A stretch of 46,505 bases of DNA from a virus. Shown here piece by piece: positions 20,006-29,433 of this stretch. The DNA lies in the IMG/VR virus record IMGVR_UViG_3300044838_000022, positions 1 through 46,505 of that record; one strand, given 5' to 3'. Every line of letters starts with the position of its first letter. The stretch's first letter is position 1. The position numbers were made by a program, and so were the translations under genes. The notes under the pieces were generated by a model. That model made no database searches. It was given only the letters and a program-made list of their open reading frames with translations, and was not told the DNA's origin.

Positions 20006-22597
20006 ATGTCCACGATTGCGTATAACCCGCGTGGGACATTTGTAAATGACACGCAGCCGCCGCCTGTTCCGGTTAACGCAACGAATCTAAATGCGATGGA
20101 TGCCGGAATCAAGGCGGCGGCTGATGGTGTAGACCGTCTCACCGCGCGAGTAACTGTTGTAACGGCAACGGGAACCACGGCACTCGTAAATGATTCTCGT
20201 GACGAAATTGTTCTTGTTGATGCTTCGCTGGGTAGTGTAATTATTCAGCTTCCTGACGCAACAGGTAAGGCAACGAAAAAGGTACAGATAAAAGCCTTAA
20301 CTGTTCCTTCTAATTTCACATTAACTATACGGGCTTCAACAGCACCGGCGCAAACAATTGATGGTGCAGCAACATTTGTACTTGTCCAGGGACAAACTCT
20401 GACAATTAAAGTTGCGGTAAGATCAGGAAATCCAAATTGGTATATTACTGGCCTGAGTGGTTCGTCAGGTAGTGGTGCAGTTACAATCCAAGATGAGGGG
20501 GTAACCCTACCTCTTAGAAGTAAGGTTAATTTTAGAGGCGCAGCAATTACAGCGTCCGATGGTGGCTCTGTAGCTGATGTAATAAATATTGACGCGCCAC
20601 AAGGTACAAGCGGATATTCTGGAATTCCAATTGGTTTTCCTGATTCTGAAGTTGGGGCTGGTGGTTGCATCGCCCATGCTAATACGATCCCAATGACAAG
20701 GGATATTCGTGCAGCATATATGGCGGGTGCAGGTACTTTTGTAATTGGATATCCAGGCGCACCAAATGTTGAAACTCTTCATGCTGTGTCAATTGATTCA
20801 GGAAATGTTTTACATTTGGCTTCTGGTGGGAATGAAGGTCAGCGGTGGACTCGGTTTGCTCATTCAGCGGGTGAACCAATTTGGTGGATGCAGTCAGGTG
20901 AAGTTAAGGCATCTATATATGGATCTGACTTTTATAGCCTTCAGAGAATGTTCCTTGATATGGTAGTCAAGGGCGGTATGATCGACGGCGGTGGGTTTGC
21001 ATATAGCTGGGATCACGAGCTACTAGGGTTAATGTCAGGTTTGTATTGGCACGATATTAATTTTGTGCTCGGTTCCTGGACAGGCGAGACAAACGATGAT
21101 ACTTACATTTTGCAAGGAACCAAAGTAGCATCGCCAATCGTCATGGTAGATACAGTAAATGATCGTATTTATTGTGGGCAAGACATTGCAGGTACTTACA
21201 TTTCTGGTGGCGGATTTGGTGTGGGTAACAGGGTGTTTTTCAATGACCCATACAACATGGGTCTACCAGGTGGTATTCTCCCACACACGTCGTATTACGT
21301 CAAGAGCATCGGTTCAGACGTTAACGGTATTTACTTTACCCTGTGCGCTAACAAAGACGTAGCCAATAACCCTGCTGTAAATATTACTAGCAGCGTACTA
21401 GGCGCGATTACGTATACTCTATTTACAGGTCTTGGGAAGTTTAATTTAAGGCGATGCCGCGTCGACTTCATTCATACTGACAATACGCCTGCACCGTGCG
21501 TGATGAGCATAGACGGTCAGCAAGATTCGTATGTTGAGCAGCTTTACGTCAGAGTTTTCCGCAGTACGAATGTCGGAGATAGGTTTATGCTGCAATCCCC
21601 TGGCAGTTCGCAGGGAGTCAATTTCAATGATTTGAACCTAGCTGGGCAAGGTGCTGCGGGTTGGCGCACATTTGATTTGAATGGAACGCTTATGTCTGTG
21701 TCTGGTTGGTATTTCGCAGATACAGATAGGGCAATTGATAAAAACGGAAATGTAGTTCCCGCTGGTCGTCTTGGTGGTGGACTAATTGGCGGTCTGTGGG
21801 GCATGGTATTTGAAACTGGTTGCTGGTCAGAGACAAGCGGAATGTGGGAAATTAAGGGTTGCACCGCTACTCAATTTGGGCAGGTTAACGGATGCCCCCT
21901 CTATGCCCAGGCAGCAATTGTCGATGACTCAGGCGATACGGCTGAGTATCTTATTGACACGTTTTATCTCCCTGGTCATTCTGGCCGTTCTTATTATCAA
22001 GACAAAACACGAAATATTCGTTTATCTGATTTCGCCTCGTCTGATCCAACAACACTTCAGATTGGTATATTCGGCAACCATGCAGCTTCAGGATTGGTAA
22101 AGAGGGCAGGATACGCCGCAGTACTAAACGAACGCTATCCTGCTAAATCACAAGGGAATGGGACAACTCCTACCAATTTCTACGGCCCCTTGCTTGCTAA
22201 CGACCGTATCCTATTCAATTTGGACAATTCGCATGGGGATGTAATTGTTCAATTTCAGCCTGAACTGCTTGTATTTGAAGACATTAGATGGGAGATTCAA
22301 AAGAACCCTGACCCTAATGTGTGCGAACAAACTAAAACGTGGACTATTCAAATGCCAAGCGGAAAAACAATTGATGGTGCGTCGTCAAAGGTATTTTATG
22401 ACAACCTACCTCATATTATTCAAGTTGTTGCGGGAAACCTAATGACAATGTCAAATAGGGCTGTGCCCCAAGGCTATGCAGCAACAAATGTCTCTGTTGA
22501 CCGCGCGTTTGACGCGGCAGCGACAACTACAGGGGAGCTTGCCAACGTGGTTGGTACGCTAATTTCTGACCTCCGTTCAGCAGGGTTGGTGAGATAA
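20006..22597 (+). CDS. Large head-fibre/appendage-like protein
   Basis: 863 aa. The N-terminal part (about 1-190) is repetitive beta; the middle (about 200-750) looks like a right-handed beta-helix with many Gly/Asn turns and aromatic residues (SGLYWHDINFVLGSWTG). The last 40 residues, with VDRAFDAAATTTGELANVVG then TLISDLRSAGLV, match the conserved end of phage head-fibre-type proteins. Encoded in the head module, so probably a capsid-attached fibre, perhaps binding glycans; a tail-spike role is possible but location argues against it. Begins 12 nt after the homing element. Confidence 0.65.
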   Translation: MSTIAYNPRGTFVNDTQPPPVPVNATNLNAMDAGIKAAADGVDRLTARVTVVTATGTTALVNDSRDEIVLVDASLGSVIIQLPDATGKATKKVQIKALTVPSNFTLTIRASTAPAQTIDGAATFVLVQGQTLTIKVAVRSGNPNWYITGLSGSSGSGAVTIQDEGVTLPLRSKVNFRGAAITASDGGSVADVINIDAPQGTSGYSGIPIGFPDSEVGAGGCIAHANTIPMTRDIRAAYMAGAGTFVIGYPGAPNVETLHAVSIDSGNVLHLASGGNEGQRWTRFAHSAGEPIWWMQSGEVKASIYGSDFYSLQRMFLDMVVKGGMIDGGGFAYSWDHELLGLMSGLYWHDINFVLGSWTGETNDDTYILQGTKVASPIVMVDTVNDRIYCGQDIAGTYISGGGFGVGNRVFFNDPYNMGLPGGILPHTSYYVKSIGSDVNGIYFTLCANKDVANNPAVNITSSVLGAITYTLFTGLGKFNLRRCRVDFIHTDNTPAPCVMSIDGQQDSYVEQLYVRVFRSTNVGDRFMLQSPGSSQGVNFNDLNLAGQGAAGWRTFDLNGTLMSVSGWYFADTDRAIDKNGNVVPAGRLGGGLIGGLWGMVFETGCWSETSGMWEIKGCTATQFGQVNGCPLYAQAAIVDDSGDTAEYLIDTFYLPGHSGRSYYQDKTRNIRLSDFASSDPTTLQIGIFGNHAASGLVKRAGYAAVLNERYPAKSQGNGTTPTNFYGPLLANDRILFNLDNSHGDVIVQFQPELLVFEDIRWEIQKNPDPNVCEQTKTWTIQMPSGKTIDGASSKVFYDNLPHIIQVVAGNLMTMSNRAVPQGYAATNVSVDRAFDAAATTTGELANVVGTLISDLRSAGLVR

Positions 22598-22989
22598 TGG
22601 CATATCGTGTGCAAATTTTCAATGTAAATGGCCGGTTGGTTGAAACTCCGTTCCATGACCTTAATGAAGATTCGCTGCCGCCTGACTGGATAAAGTCATG
22701 TGATGGAATAGATATTGATGAGTTCTATGATAATGATGAGCGCATATCTGAATTTACAAAGATTCTTCCAACAGTACAGGCACAAGATTTCCTTCACGCA
22801 TGGTATCGTTGTCGTGATGAGCATTTAGGTTGGAAAAAGAAAAAAGTAAACCTAGAAGTTCGTGGAATAGAGATGACCGAAGAAAATATGCTTGCATTTG
22901 GACTTGGGCCTGAACCTAAATTTACAGTTCGTGTATTCGTAGGCCAAGAAGAAGGTATTGCTTTGGTCAGAGAAGGTGTCAATGTTTAA
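22597..22989 (+). CDS. Hypothetical protein of the head module
   Basis: 130 aa, start overlaps the previous stop. Soluble alpha/beta pattern: DGIDIDEFYDNDERISEF, then LHAWYRCRDEHLGWKKKKV, and a C-terminal beta stretch. Family not recognised. It overlaps the next gene by 8 nt. Confidence 0.6.
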   Translation: MAYRVQIFNVNGRLVETPFHDLNEDSLPPDWIKSCDGIDIDEFYDNDERISEFTKILPTVQAQDFLHAWYRCRDEHLGWKKKKVNLEVRGIEMTEENMLAFGLGPEPKFTVRVFVGQEEGIALVREGVNV

Positions 22990-23842
22990 AATAGCACCAC
23001 AACTTCGCAAGTATTCTGAAGCTGAACTCGCTACCCTGATTAAAAGTGGTCGGGCATATGTCGATTCCAAAAATGGAATTGATTATATTCTTCCTTTAAT
23101 TAGCGGCGGGGTAGATGGCTCGGCTGACTTTGAGACAGGTGTAAACGGTGCAAATATTAGCACCGGCGACGTTGGCTCTGCTACAGCGTTTGCGTCTGTT
23201 GCAAACAGCGGTACAGCTTCTCCACCCGTATATGACAATGCCCATGTGAAGTATGGAAGCCTAGCGTGTAAATTCGTCGGAGGAGGTTTAACTGAATCAT
23301 CTCATATCGAACTTCCGTTTACAACAGTTACAAGTGGATCTGTATATGCTCGTTTCTACGCCTATTTCTCCCCAATTCAGCCAGTCGGGAATCTTTTTGT
23401 AGCGTTTTTAAATGGTGGAGGCTTTTTTAGGCAAGATTCAACAGACAATTGGTGGGCATACATCAATGGTGAGGCAGGAGGTGCTTTTACACTAACCTAC
23501 AGCCAGTGGATTAGAGTAGAAATGCAGACTGGTGTAGGTGCTGGCGCGCAGAGTTGCACGGTGAAAATTTGGAACAATCCTGATTCCAGTGGCGCAGCAG
23601 ATCAAACAAGTACAGCGACAGACATAGCTCCGTCCAGCGTTTCAAGCCTCTTCCTTGGCTTAAATCCGACTGAAGCTGGCGGCGGTCGGCCCGCTGGAAC
23701 TGTTTATTGGGTAGATCAGGTTATTGCTGGCTCCACATCTGGTTTCTATGGGCCTTTTTCAGGTGGTGGCGGTGGGGGCGGTGTTGGCGATATAACTGTT
23801 CCAAGACGCGATCCAGGTCTTCTAAGAAGGTTAAGAAGGTAG
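22982..23842 (+). CDS. Jelly-roll (LamG-like) structural protein with Gly/Arg tail
   Basis: 286 aa. After a helical head (FKIAPQLRKYSEAELATLI), residues about 50-260 form a beta-sandwich like concanavalin/LamG domains: SLACKFVGGG, SVYARFYAYFSP, SQWIRVEMQTG, VYWVDQVIAG. The end is a seven-Gly run followed by VPRRDPGLLRRLRR. The ATG at 22982 follows AGAAGG; an upstream TTG at 22958 is within the previous gene. Likely a surface appendage that binds host carbohydrate. Confidence 0.7.
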   Translation: MFKIAPQLRKYSEAELATLIKSGRAYVDSKNGIDYILPLISGGVDGSADFETGVNGANISTGDVGSATAFASVANSGTASPPVYDNAHVKYGSLACKFVGGGLTESSHIELPFTTVTSGSVYARFYAYFSPIQPVGNLFVAFLNGGGFFRQDSTDNWWAYINGEAGGAFTLTYSQWIRVEMQTGVGAGAQSCTVKIWNNPDSSGAADQTSTATDIAPSSVSSLFLGLNPTEAGGGRPAGTVYWVDQVIAGSTSGFYGPFSGGGGGGGVGDITVPRRDPGLLRRLRR

Positions 23843-23850
23843 GTGAAAAA

Positions 23851-24318
23851 ATGGGACGAGTTTATACAGCAGTAGATGAAGGTCAGTCTATTTCTGCTGG
23901 TATGGATATTATTGCCCTTCTTCCGGTCACAGGGCATGATATTATTATTCGATCTGTAAAAGTCACTCAGTCATCGGACTATGGTGATGCGCAGGCTGAG
24001 GGTATTCGTCTTTCACAGGTTCGTGGAAACACCACTGTAGGCTCCGGTGGAACTACACTAACCCCTGCACCGCTTGTACCCGGTCAGGCAGCATTTGGTG
24101 GCACTTGCCGTGTTCGTGATACGACTACAGCATCGGCCGGTACTGCTGTAAATATTGATGGAGAAGCGATGAACGTGCAGGTCGGTTACAAAGACTTGCC
24201 GGTTCCTGAAGAAATTGCTCAGATCGCTGCTGGTACATGGTGGTGCCTTCGGTTGCTTGCTTCCCCTGTCGATGCACTTGTGCTCTCGACGACAGTTAAA
24301 TTTGAGGAGTTCAATTAA
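23851..24318 (+). CDS. 155-aa structural protein
   Basis: ATG at 23851; a longer frame from 23707 lies in the tail of the previous gene and is rejected. Beta-rich pattern with GMDIIALLPVTGHDIIIRSV and TWWCLRLLASPVDALVLS, similar in style to small C1q/TNF-like trimeric domains used in appendages. Its stop overlaps the next start. Confidence 0.6.
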   Translation: MGRVYTAVDEGQSISAGMDIIALLPVTGHDIIIRSVKVTQSSDYGDAQAEGIRLSQVRGNTTVGSGGTTLTPAPLVPGQAAFGGTCRVRDTTTASAGTAVNIDGEAMNVQVGYKDLPVPEEIAQIAAGTWWCLRLLASPVDALVLSTTVKFEEFN

Positions 24319-24611
24319 TGCCTGAAAATAAAAATATAAGAGTACGAATTGTAGAAGATATTGGTCGGCCTCTTGGAACACGAATTGTATTCCATGTATA
24401 CGATCTTGAGACTGGAAAACGACTAGACAGCAACTTTGACGGTTTTGACAACCGCCCTGAGGCTGCCAAGGCTGCTCAGAAGCTATATGGTAATTCTGTA
24501 GAAATTATTGGTGATGATGAAGTAGAGGAAGGAACAATTGATTACCCTGACAGCCAGTATCACAAGACTCTGGCCGAACAGGAAGCTGTTGCCAAGCTAC
24601 TGAATCAATAA
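24318..24611 (+). CDS. 97-aa hypothetical protein
   Basis: Start overlaps the preceding stop. A mixed alpha/beta domain (VRIVEDIGRPLGTRIVFHVY, NRPEAAKAAQKLYG) with an acidic C-terminus. Family not recognised. It lies between two structural genes. Confidence 0.6.
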   Translation: MPENKNIRVRIVEDIGRPLGTRIVFHVYDLETGKRLDSNFDGFDNRPEAAKAAQKLYGNSVEIIGDDEVEEGTIDYPDSQYHKTLAEQEAVAKLLNQ

Positions 24612-24618
24612 ATTTAAC

Positions 24619-25818
24619 GTGCCTCTAAATGATACTGTAAACAGGGGTTCTTCTGTCTTCAGAAGGTCAACCGTTACTGGTATCTTTAGGGATACGACAT
24701 TTAAGTATAATAGAAATACTGGTGGTATTACCCCACAAAAAACTTTCCTACAAATTAATGCTCAAGCAGTATTTAACAATGTCGAGTCGCGTAAGCTATT
24801 TATTCCACTATCTCTGGTTGGCGGGCCATTTTTTGTACCACTGGCACCAAGTAATAATTTAGCACCTGGCAATTTGCTCGCGCCTTCTGAGGGTTCTTTG
24901 CAAGGTATTACAATTGTTCCGGCTTTGAGCAGAAAGAGTATTAAATTGTTTTCTACTTCTCTGGCGCTCACAAGCTCCCAGGCTACGGTTACTGTTAGTG
25001 CGAGGTCTATTGTGTCTGCCTTAGCTTTGGCTGTTACAGAGGCTCATAGGAGTACCTACGCACGTTCCTTAGTAGCGTCACTCACACTTAGTAGCGCGAT
25101 TCGTAAGGCAACTAATAAATTCCTGAATTTACCATTTGCTTTCTTTGTCAATTCATCTACTGGTGGACAGACCCTAATTAATCTACCGGCAGCACTTACT
25201 GTTGGACTTACACAATCATTCAAGAGAAAATATAACAGGGCAATTTCTGCATCAGCTAATTTGCTTTCGGCATTTATGAGGGTTATCTCAAAGCCGATTA
25301 ACAACGCAATTACATTTATTGCCCTACAAAGTAAAATCGAGGGCATAAAGTTGTCGCAAACTCTGATTGTTGATCCAAGGATGATTGTTCCACCATTCCG
25401 TACTCGACAGTTCAATACGTCGCTTTCACTTTTGCCGGTATTGACTAAGCAAATTTATGCAACTAGAATTCTTGTTACTTCACTCAATATAATCGTCAGT
25501 GAAGCGCATGGAGGAACTGCTAGTTCGCATATTGGGTTGCTGGCTAATATCAACAGCGCTCCTTCAATGACGTTTGGGGCGCATATTTATCGTGATCTGC
25601 ATTCTGCAACCACAATTACAGCTCTCTTATCTGACCTTCCTGCAAAGACGCTAAATTCAGCTATCAGCTTGTCAGCGCAGTTGGCTCGCAGGAAATTGGT
25701 AAGAGAGCAGTTGATCCTTTTAATTACTCTAAATAAGGGCCTTGGTGTATCACCAACGGTTTCTGAAAAAGACTTCGGTCTAATTAAACTTGTTTCCGCT
25801 GTCCTAGTGAGTAAGTGA
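24619..25818 (+). CDS. 20-residue-repeat structural protein A
   Basis: 399 aa, GTG start with weak ribosome-binding site. The N-terminal 95 residues are not repetitive (SSVFRRSTVTGIFRDTTFK, PLAPSNNLAPGNLLAPSEG). The rest is a chain of degenerate units of about 20 residues of the type (R)-S/T-L-x-x-S/A-x-x-L-x-x-A, for example RSIVSALALAVTEAHRSTYA. The same repeat occurs in the next gene and, most regularly, in the gene at 44857. A beta-solenoid or fibrous array is a reasonable guess. No known family recognised. Confidence 0.65.
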   Translation: MPLNDTVNRGSSVFRRSTVTGIFRDTTFKYNRNTGGITPQKTFLQINAQAVFNNVESRKLFIPLSLVGGPFFVPLAPSNNLAPGNLLAPSEGSLQGITIVPALSRKSIKLFSTSLALTSSQATVTVSARSIVSALALAVTEAHRSTYARSLVASLTLSSAIRKATNKFLNLPFAFFVNSSTGGQTLINLPAALTVGLTQSFKRKYNRAISASANLLSAFMRVISKPINNAITFIALQSKIEGIKLSQTLIVDPRMIVPPFRTRQFNTSLSLLPVLTKQIYATRILVTSLNIIVSEAHGGTASSHIGLLANINSAPSMTFGAHIYRDLHSATTITALLSDLPAKTLNSAISLSAQLARRKLVREQLILLITLNKGLGVSPTVSEKDFGLIKLVSAVLVSK

Positions 25819-25821
25819 TAA

Positions 25822-26958
25822 ATGCCTACTGACCTGCTTAGAGGCGGTACTTTTCGTGACCCACTTGGCGGTGGAAGTTTCAGAAGGCATGAGAAATTCC
25901 TTTGGCGTGGAACTACTCCGGGTGTACTTTGGACAAATACCCTGAGTGCTGGCCTTACGATGTCCCCTGCCGCCACGACAGTTGCTAAGCATCTGTCCAC
26001 TCAGGCTTTGTCATTGATTGTTACACCAGCGCAAGCTCGTAAATTGCTGATCTTGAAAGCTATACCAGCGTCGATTGTATTTACACCAACTGAAGTTCTG
26101 ACAAGTAAGCGCCTAAGGACGTTGGCTAGTTCAATTACTTTAACGCCAGCAGAGTCTTTCGTAAGTAAATATGTGCGAACACTTGCTGTTACAAATACAC
26201 TTACTGCTGCGCTTGTAAAACAAGCAACTCATCTTAGCGCAGTAGCAGCAACGCTTAGTTTTACATTGACGAGCGCTCAAGTAAAGAAATTTACCAAGAT
26301 TTTGAACTATACTCTTGTAGCAACTTTAAATATGCTTGATCTGGCAGCAGGCCACACTAACCTTAATTTATCATTTACTTTGACCGCAGGCTGGCAACGC
26401 CTTATTGGTCACTCGTTCCCTGGCTCTCTGACGCTGGCTGTGGCTCAAGGAAGGGTATTGACTGCATTCCGTACTCTTGGAGCCTCAGCGGGGCTTACAG
26501 GGGCGCTTACGGACAGCGCTACGCATAGTCGTGGCCTGAATACGACTACATTGCTAAGTCCTGTGAGCGTATGGAAATTTATTACGACCTTTAACAGAAC
26601 TTTGCCAATGCTTCTATCACTTCAAACGAGCGGGAACGCGCAAGTACCTCTTGCTGTTGCGGTTCAATTTAATATTGTAAGGCAAATCAGAGTTAATCAT
26701 TTTGCTGCAACTGCTTTTTCCATTACACCGCAATTGGGAAGCCAGGCATTTGCCCATAAAACCCTTGCTGCTGGAATTGTATGGTTTAACAGTCTCGGGG
26801 CGTTTACTAGTGATTTTAGAAAACTGAATGGCGGTATCAATTTAACGCCATTTATGCTTAATACGCCAACACTCTTCTCGCGCCGTCCTGTTCAATACAC
26901 AAAACTGAGTAGCGCAAAAATCAATCGTGCTGTTCTTGTGAGAGCGAAGGCGAGGTAA
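25822..26958 (+). CDS. 20-residue-repeat structural protein B
   Basis: 378 aa. The short N-terminus (LLRGGTFRDPLGGGSFRRHE) is followed by repeats such as RTLASSITLTPAESFVSKYV and RTLAVTNTLTAALVKQATHL. It is the paralogue of the preceding gene, 3 nt apart. The repeat consensus (TLAxxxTLTxA, then a basic/aromatic HxR-like end) equals that of the 44857 gene. Extended appendage or coat component is inferred from location in the head/neck module. Confidence 0.65.
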   Translation: MPTDLLRGGTFRDPLGGGSFRRHEKFLWRGTTPGVLWTNTLSAGLTMSPAATTVAKHLSTQALSLIVTPAQARKLLILKAIPASIVFTPTEVLTSKRLRTLASSITLTPAESFVSKYVRTLAVTNTLTAALVKQATHLSAVAATLSFTLTSAQVKKFTKILNYTLVATLNMLDLAAGHTNLNLSFTLTAGWQRLIGHSFPGSLTLAVAQGRVLTAFRTLGASAGLTGALTDSATHSRGLNTTTLLSPVSVWKFITTFNRTLPMLLSLQTSGNAQVPLAVAVQFNIVRQIRVNHFAATAFSITPQLGSQAFAHKTLAAGIVWFNSLGAFTSDFRKLNGGINLTPFMLNTPTLFSRRPVQYTKLSSAKINRAVLVRAKAR

Positions 26959-26959
26959 T

Positions 26960-27682
26960 ATGCCGTATTCAGTTAGATTTGATTTCGAGCCTCCGCGCGA
27001 TCCTGATTTTGTTGAGCTTAGAATTTGGGAATCAGCTACAAACGGTGGTTCTTCATGGACTCTTATTGAGACTGTTACAAATATCGGGACGTACCCAAAT
27101 TACATTACAGAATATGAAACTGACCAGGTGCAAGTAGTAGGCCATTGGTTTGCGATTGAATGGATTAGCGCAAAAGGTGCATCTACTGATCTTTCAAACC
27201 CGATTCAGGGCGGTACTGAGCTTCTAATTGGCGAAGTAGTAAGCCGTATGCATATGTATGACTCTTCTCTTGATGAAAATGTTTCCTATCGTGAAGCTGA
27301 AGCCGCAATTGAAGAATTATTTTCAGTTGACCCATATTCTGTAAATGTGGTTGGGGTTTCGTATAAAAAGATTCAGGGGCTTGTGTATCTGTCACTTGCC
27401 CGCGCTTATATTGCAACTTTGATTGTAAATGAAGTTGCCGCCGCATCTGGCGGTGCTGATGATTACACCGCTGGTCTTGTGGCGCAGAAGGCTAGTTCAG
27501 CAAGTTCGTCTAGTAGTACACAGACTCGCCTTGACCTTTTGAAATATCTACTTAATATGGCAAATTCTTCTCTTGGCAAAAATTACTCAGTAGTCGCTGT
27601 TATGGAAGCTGTTCAAATTGCTGGTGGTTTTTCTCAGGTGGTAAGTTTGGATGAGTCTCGTCTTTTGATTGAGGTAGAGTGA
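26960..27682 (+). CDS. Probable head-tail connector, with Ig/Fn3-like N-terminus
   Basis: 240 aa. Residues 1-90 are beta-rich with FVELRIWESATNGGSSWTLI, like a fibronectin-type module. The second half has helices (EAEAAIEELFSVDPYS, IQGLVYLSLARAYIATLIV) ending with a Ser-rich stretch and a final helical region. Position between head appendage genes and neck genes suggests an adaptor. Its stop overlaps the next GTG. Confidence 0.5.
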   Translation: MPYSVRFDFEPPRDPDFVELRIWESATNGGSSWTLIETVTNIGTYPNYITEYETDQVQVVGHWFAIEWISAKGASTDLSNPIQGGTELLIGEVVSRMHMYDSSLDENVSYREAEAAIEELFSVDPYSVNVVGVSYKKIQGLVYLSLARAYIATLIVNEVAAASGGADDYTAGLVAQKASSASSSSSTQTRLDLLKYLLNMANSSLGKNYSVVAVMEAVQIAGGFSQVVSLDESRLLIEVE

Positions 27683-28176
27683 GTAACGTAGCCAGATTTA
27701 TTGCATTGCTTACGCTTCGTGGCTCGGACGTAATTTATCATCGAGATAATTCGATGATACCCTGCCCTTGCCGAACTCCTGAGGGGTACCGTGATCCCGA
27801 ATGGCATATTGCCAACCCAGGCGCTCAATTTTGCAACGCACAAGGCTTCCTAGTAGATTCCAATTCTGAAGTAGATGCAAGTGTTAAAGGATTTGTGCAG
27901 CCAATTCAAAGTACAAGAGCAACACGATTGCAGTCTGAGGAAATTATTGAAATGTTCGGTGAAGTGCAGAGTGACGACCATCTAGGAATTTTGCCTATCG
28001 AATGGCAAGGTGTAACTCTGGACTTCTACGGTTGGAGCGAAGACGGGGATGACTGGATCGAGTACGATGGCAGACGGTTCTTCTCGGTAAATGCAAACAA
28101 AATTGCCGATCCATCAGACGGCAACCCAGCGCACCATTGGGAAGTGGCACTAAGACTAATGAGGAAGATCCCGTAA
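27679..28176 (+). CDS. Neck/head-closure-type protein with Cys motif
   Basis: 165 aa, GTG start overlapping the previous stop. The segment CPCRTPEGYRDPEWH followed by FCNAQGFL is a small Cys-rich loop; the C-terminal half is a compact beta domain (VTLDFYGWSEDGDDWIEYDG). Gene order (connector, closure, gp10-like, tail terminator, sheath) suggests head-closure function. Confidence 0.5.
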   Translation: MSNVARFIALLTLRGSDVIYHRDNSMIPCPCRTPEGYRDPEWHIANPGAQFCNAQGFLVDSNSEVDASVKGFVQPIQSTRATRLQSEEIIEMFGEVQSDDHLGILPIEWQGVTLDFYGWSEDGDDWIEYDGRRFFSVNANKIADPSDGNPAHHWEVALRLMRKIP

Positions 28177-28814
28177 TGCCTCGCAACATCAGGACATACC
28201 GCACATCTGCTGGTACTACTGCGCCTATGCGGTGGAGGAACACCAACCCTAATGTCCTGCCAAGCGCAGTTGCGCTTACTCCGATGTTTTTTCAAGACGT
28301 AGAGCGTTACATCAGGGGTCTTGAAGCATCCGGTAGGAATCTCTACGCAGCTTCAAATATGCTGACTGAATTACTAGCTCGTGCTCATCAAGGCTTTGCG
28401 CTTGAAAAGTCTCGTGGTAAATATGATCCATACCAGAAGGTTCCTGAGATGGCTTGGATGATTCCAGTTAGACGAATTACTCAGAGGTACTATCGCAACT
28501 GGAAGGTGAGGAGACTTGCACCTGGGGTGTGGGAGGTCTACAATGACTCTCGTGAGGCGTATTTTATCGAATATGGTATCCATACATCGAAGCGCCGGGT
28601 TAGAAGGCCAATTATGAAAATAACGCTAATTAAAACGCTACGGTGGTCTGACGCTGTAGGCGTTGGGCATCGCGTGTGGGAGCAAGCTTTTGCCCCATTG
28701 CGTCCTGGCAAGGCTGAATCCAAGACACGGCTGTTTAATTTGCCTGAACAGAGAGGTTCACTCGTTGGAGGTTCAGCAACGCAGAGTCCACCGATGGGAA
28801 TGGGTAATTTCTAA
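28176..28814 (+). CDS. Minor tail/neck protein (gp10-like)
   Basis: 212 aa from ATG 28176, which overlaps the previous stop (TAATG). Basic protein with RRITQRYYRNWKVRRLAPGV and WEVYNDSREAYFIEYGIHT, a pattern like HK97 gp10-type proteins in which a strand YxxxIExGxH is typical. Function would be in joining head and tail. Confidence 0.55.
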   Translation: MPRNIRTYRTSAGTTAPMRWRNTNPNVLPSAVALTPMFFQDVERYIRGLEASGRNLYAASNMLTELLARAHQGFALEKSRGKYDPYQKVPEMAWMIPVRRITQRYYRNWKVRRLAPGVWEVYNDSREAYFIEYGIHTSKRRVRRPIMKITLIKTLRWSDAVGVGHRVWEQAFAPLRPGKAESKTRLFNLPEQRGSLVGGSATQSPPMGMGNF

Positions 28815-29422
28815 TGGTTAGCCGCGTTGACCCACAGCAATGGCTAGTCAGTACATTCCGCGCCCTCAAGTCCTATCTTGAGGAAAATTTGGATACTGAC
28901 GTTTATGAGATTGTTGGTAGTTTCGCTGAAGCTGATGATCTTGCGCAGAAGATTCCATTTGAAAAAACAATTATCCATTTTGAAATTGATGATATAGGCT
29001 CTCAACCGCTTGGCTTTGGTGACGGTAAGCTAGATGAAATTGACAACGGTGATGGTACTATCACAGAAAAGCTATATGAGTTCCATACAATAAATTTTGA
29101 TATTGGAATTTGGGCTAGCAGCTTTGACGGTGGTGTAACGGCTAGGATGCTTGCATGGCAAAGGCTCCGCGATCTTCTGGCTGGTCATGCAAGCATCGTG
29201 GCCGTGCGAGAAGCCACTGATATTGAAATTCGGCATTTTAATGGAGGGAGGTTTGAAGTAGAGCGTGTGAATGACCAAAAGGTATTTCGTGTAATTAATT
29301 CCGAGCTTCAAGTTCGCGTTGCTGGAATGAAGGAAAGAGGCGCAGCTACAGTTGTAGATGACATTGACCAAGACCCGAACTTGACTATCTCTGGAATTAC
29401 AATCGACCAAGACCTAGTGTGA
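28814..29422 (+). CDS. Tail terminator/completion-like protein
   Basis: 202 aa. Begins with a helix (WLVSTFRALKSYLEENL), then KTIIHFEIDDIGSQPLGFG and FHTINFDIGIWASSFDGGVT and ARMLAWQRLRDLLAGH, matching the alpha/beta layout of tail terminator proteins. Its place immediately before the sheath gene supports the call. Confidence 0.6.
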   Translation: MVSRVDPQQWLVSTFRALKSYLEENLDTDVYEIVGSFAEADDLAQKIPFEKTIIHFEIDDIGSQPLGFGDGKLDEIDNGDGTITEKLYEFHTINFDIGIWASSFDGGVTARMLAWQRLRDLLAGHASIVAVREATDIEIRHFNGGRFEVERVNDQKVFRVINSELQVRVAGMKERGAATVVDDIDQDPNLTISGITIDQDLV

Positions 29423-29433
29423 GAGGAGGGTAA

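Noticed and set aside
28137-28175. Upstream TTG start for the gp10-like gene
   Set aside because: The ATG at 28176 directly overlaps the previous stop in the usual coupled manner; the upstream codons overlap the previous gene in another frame.
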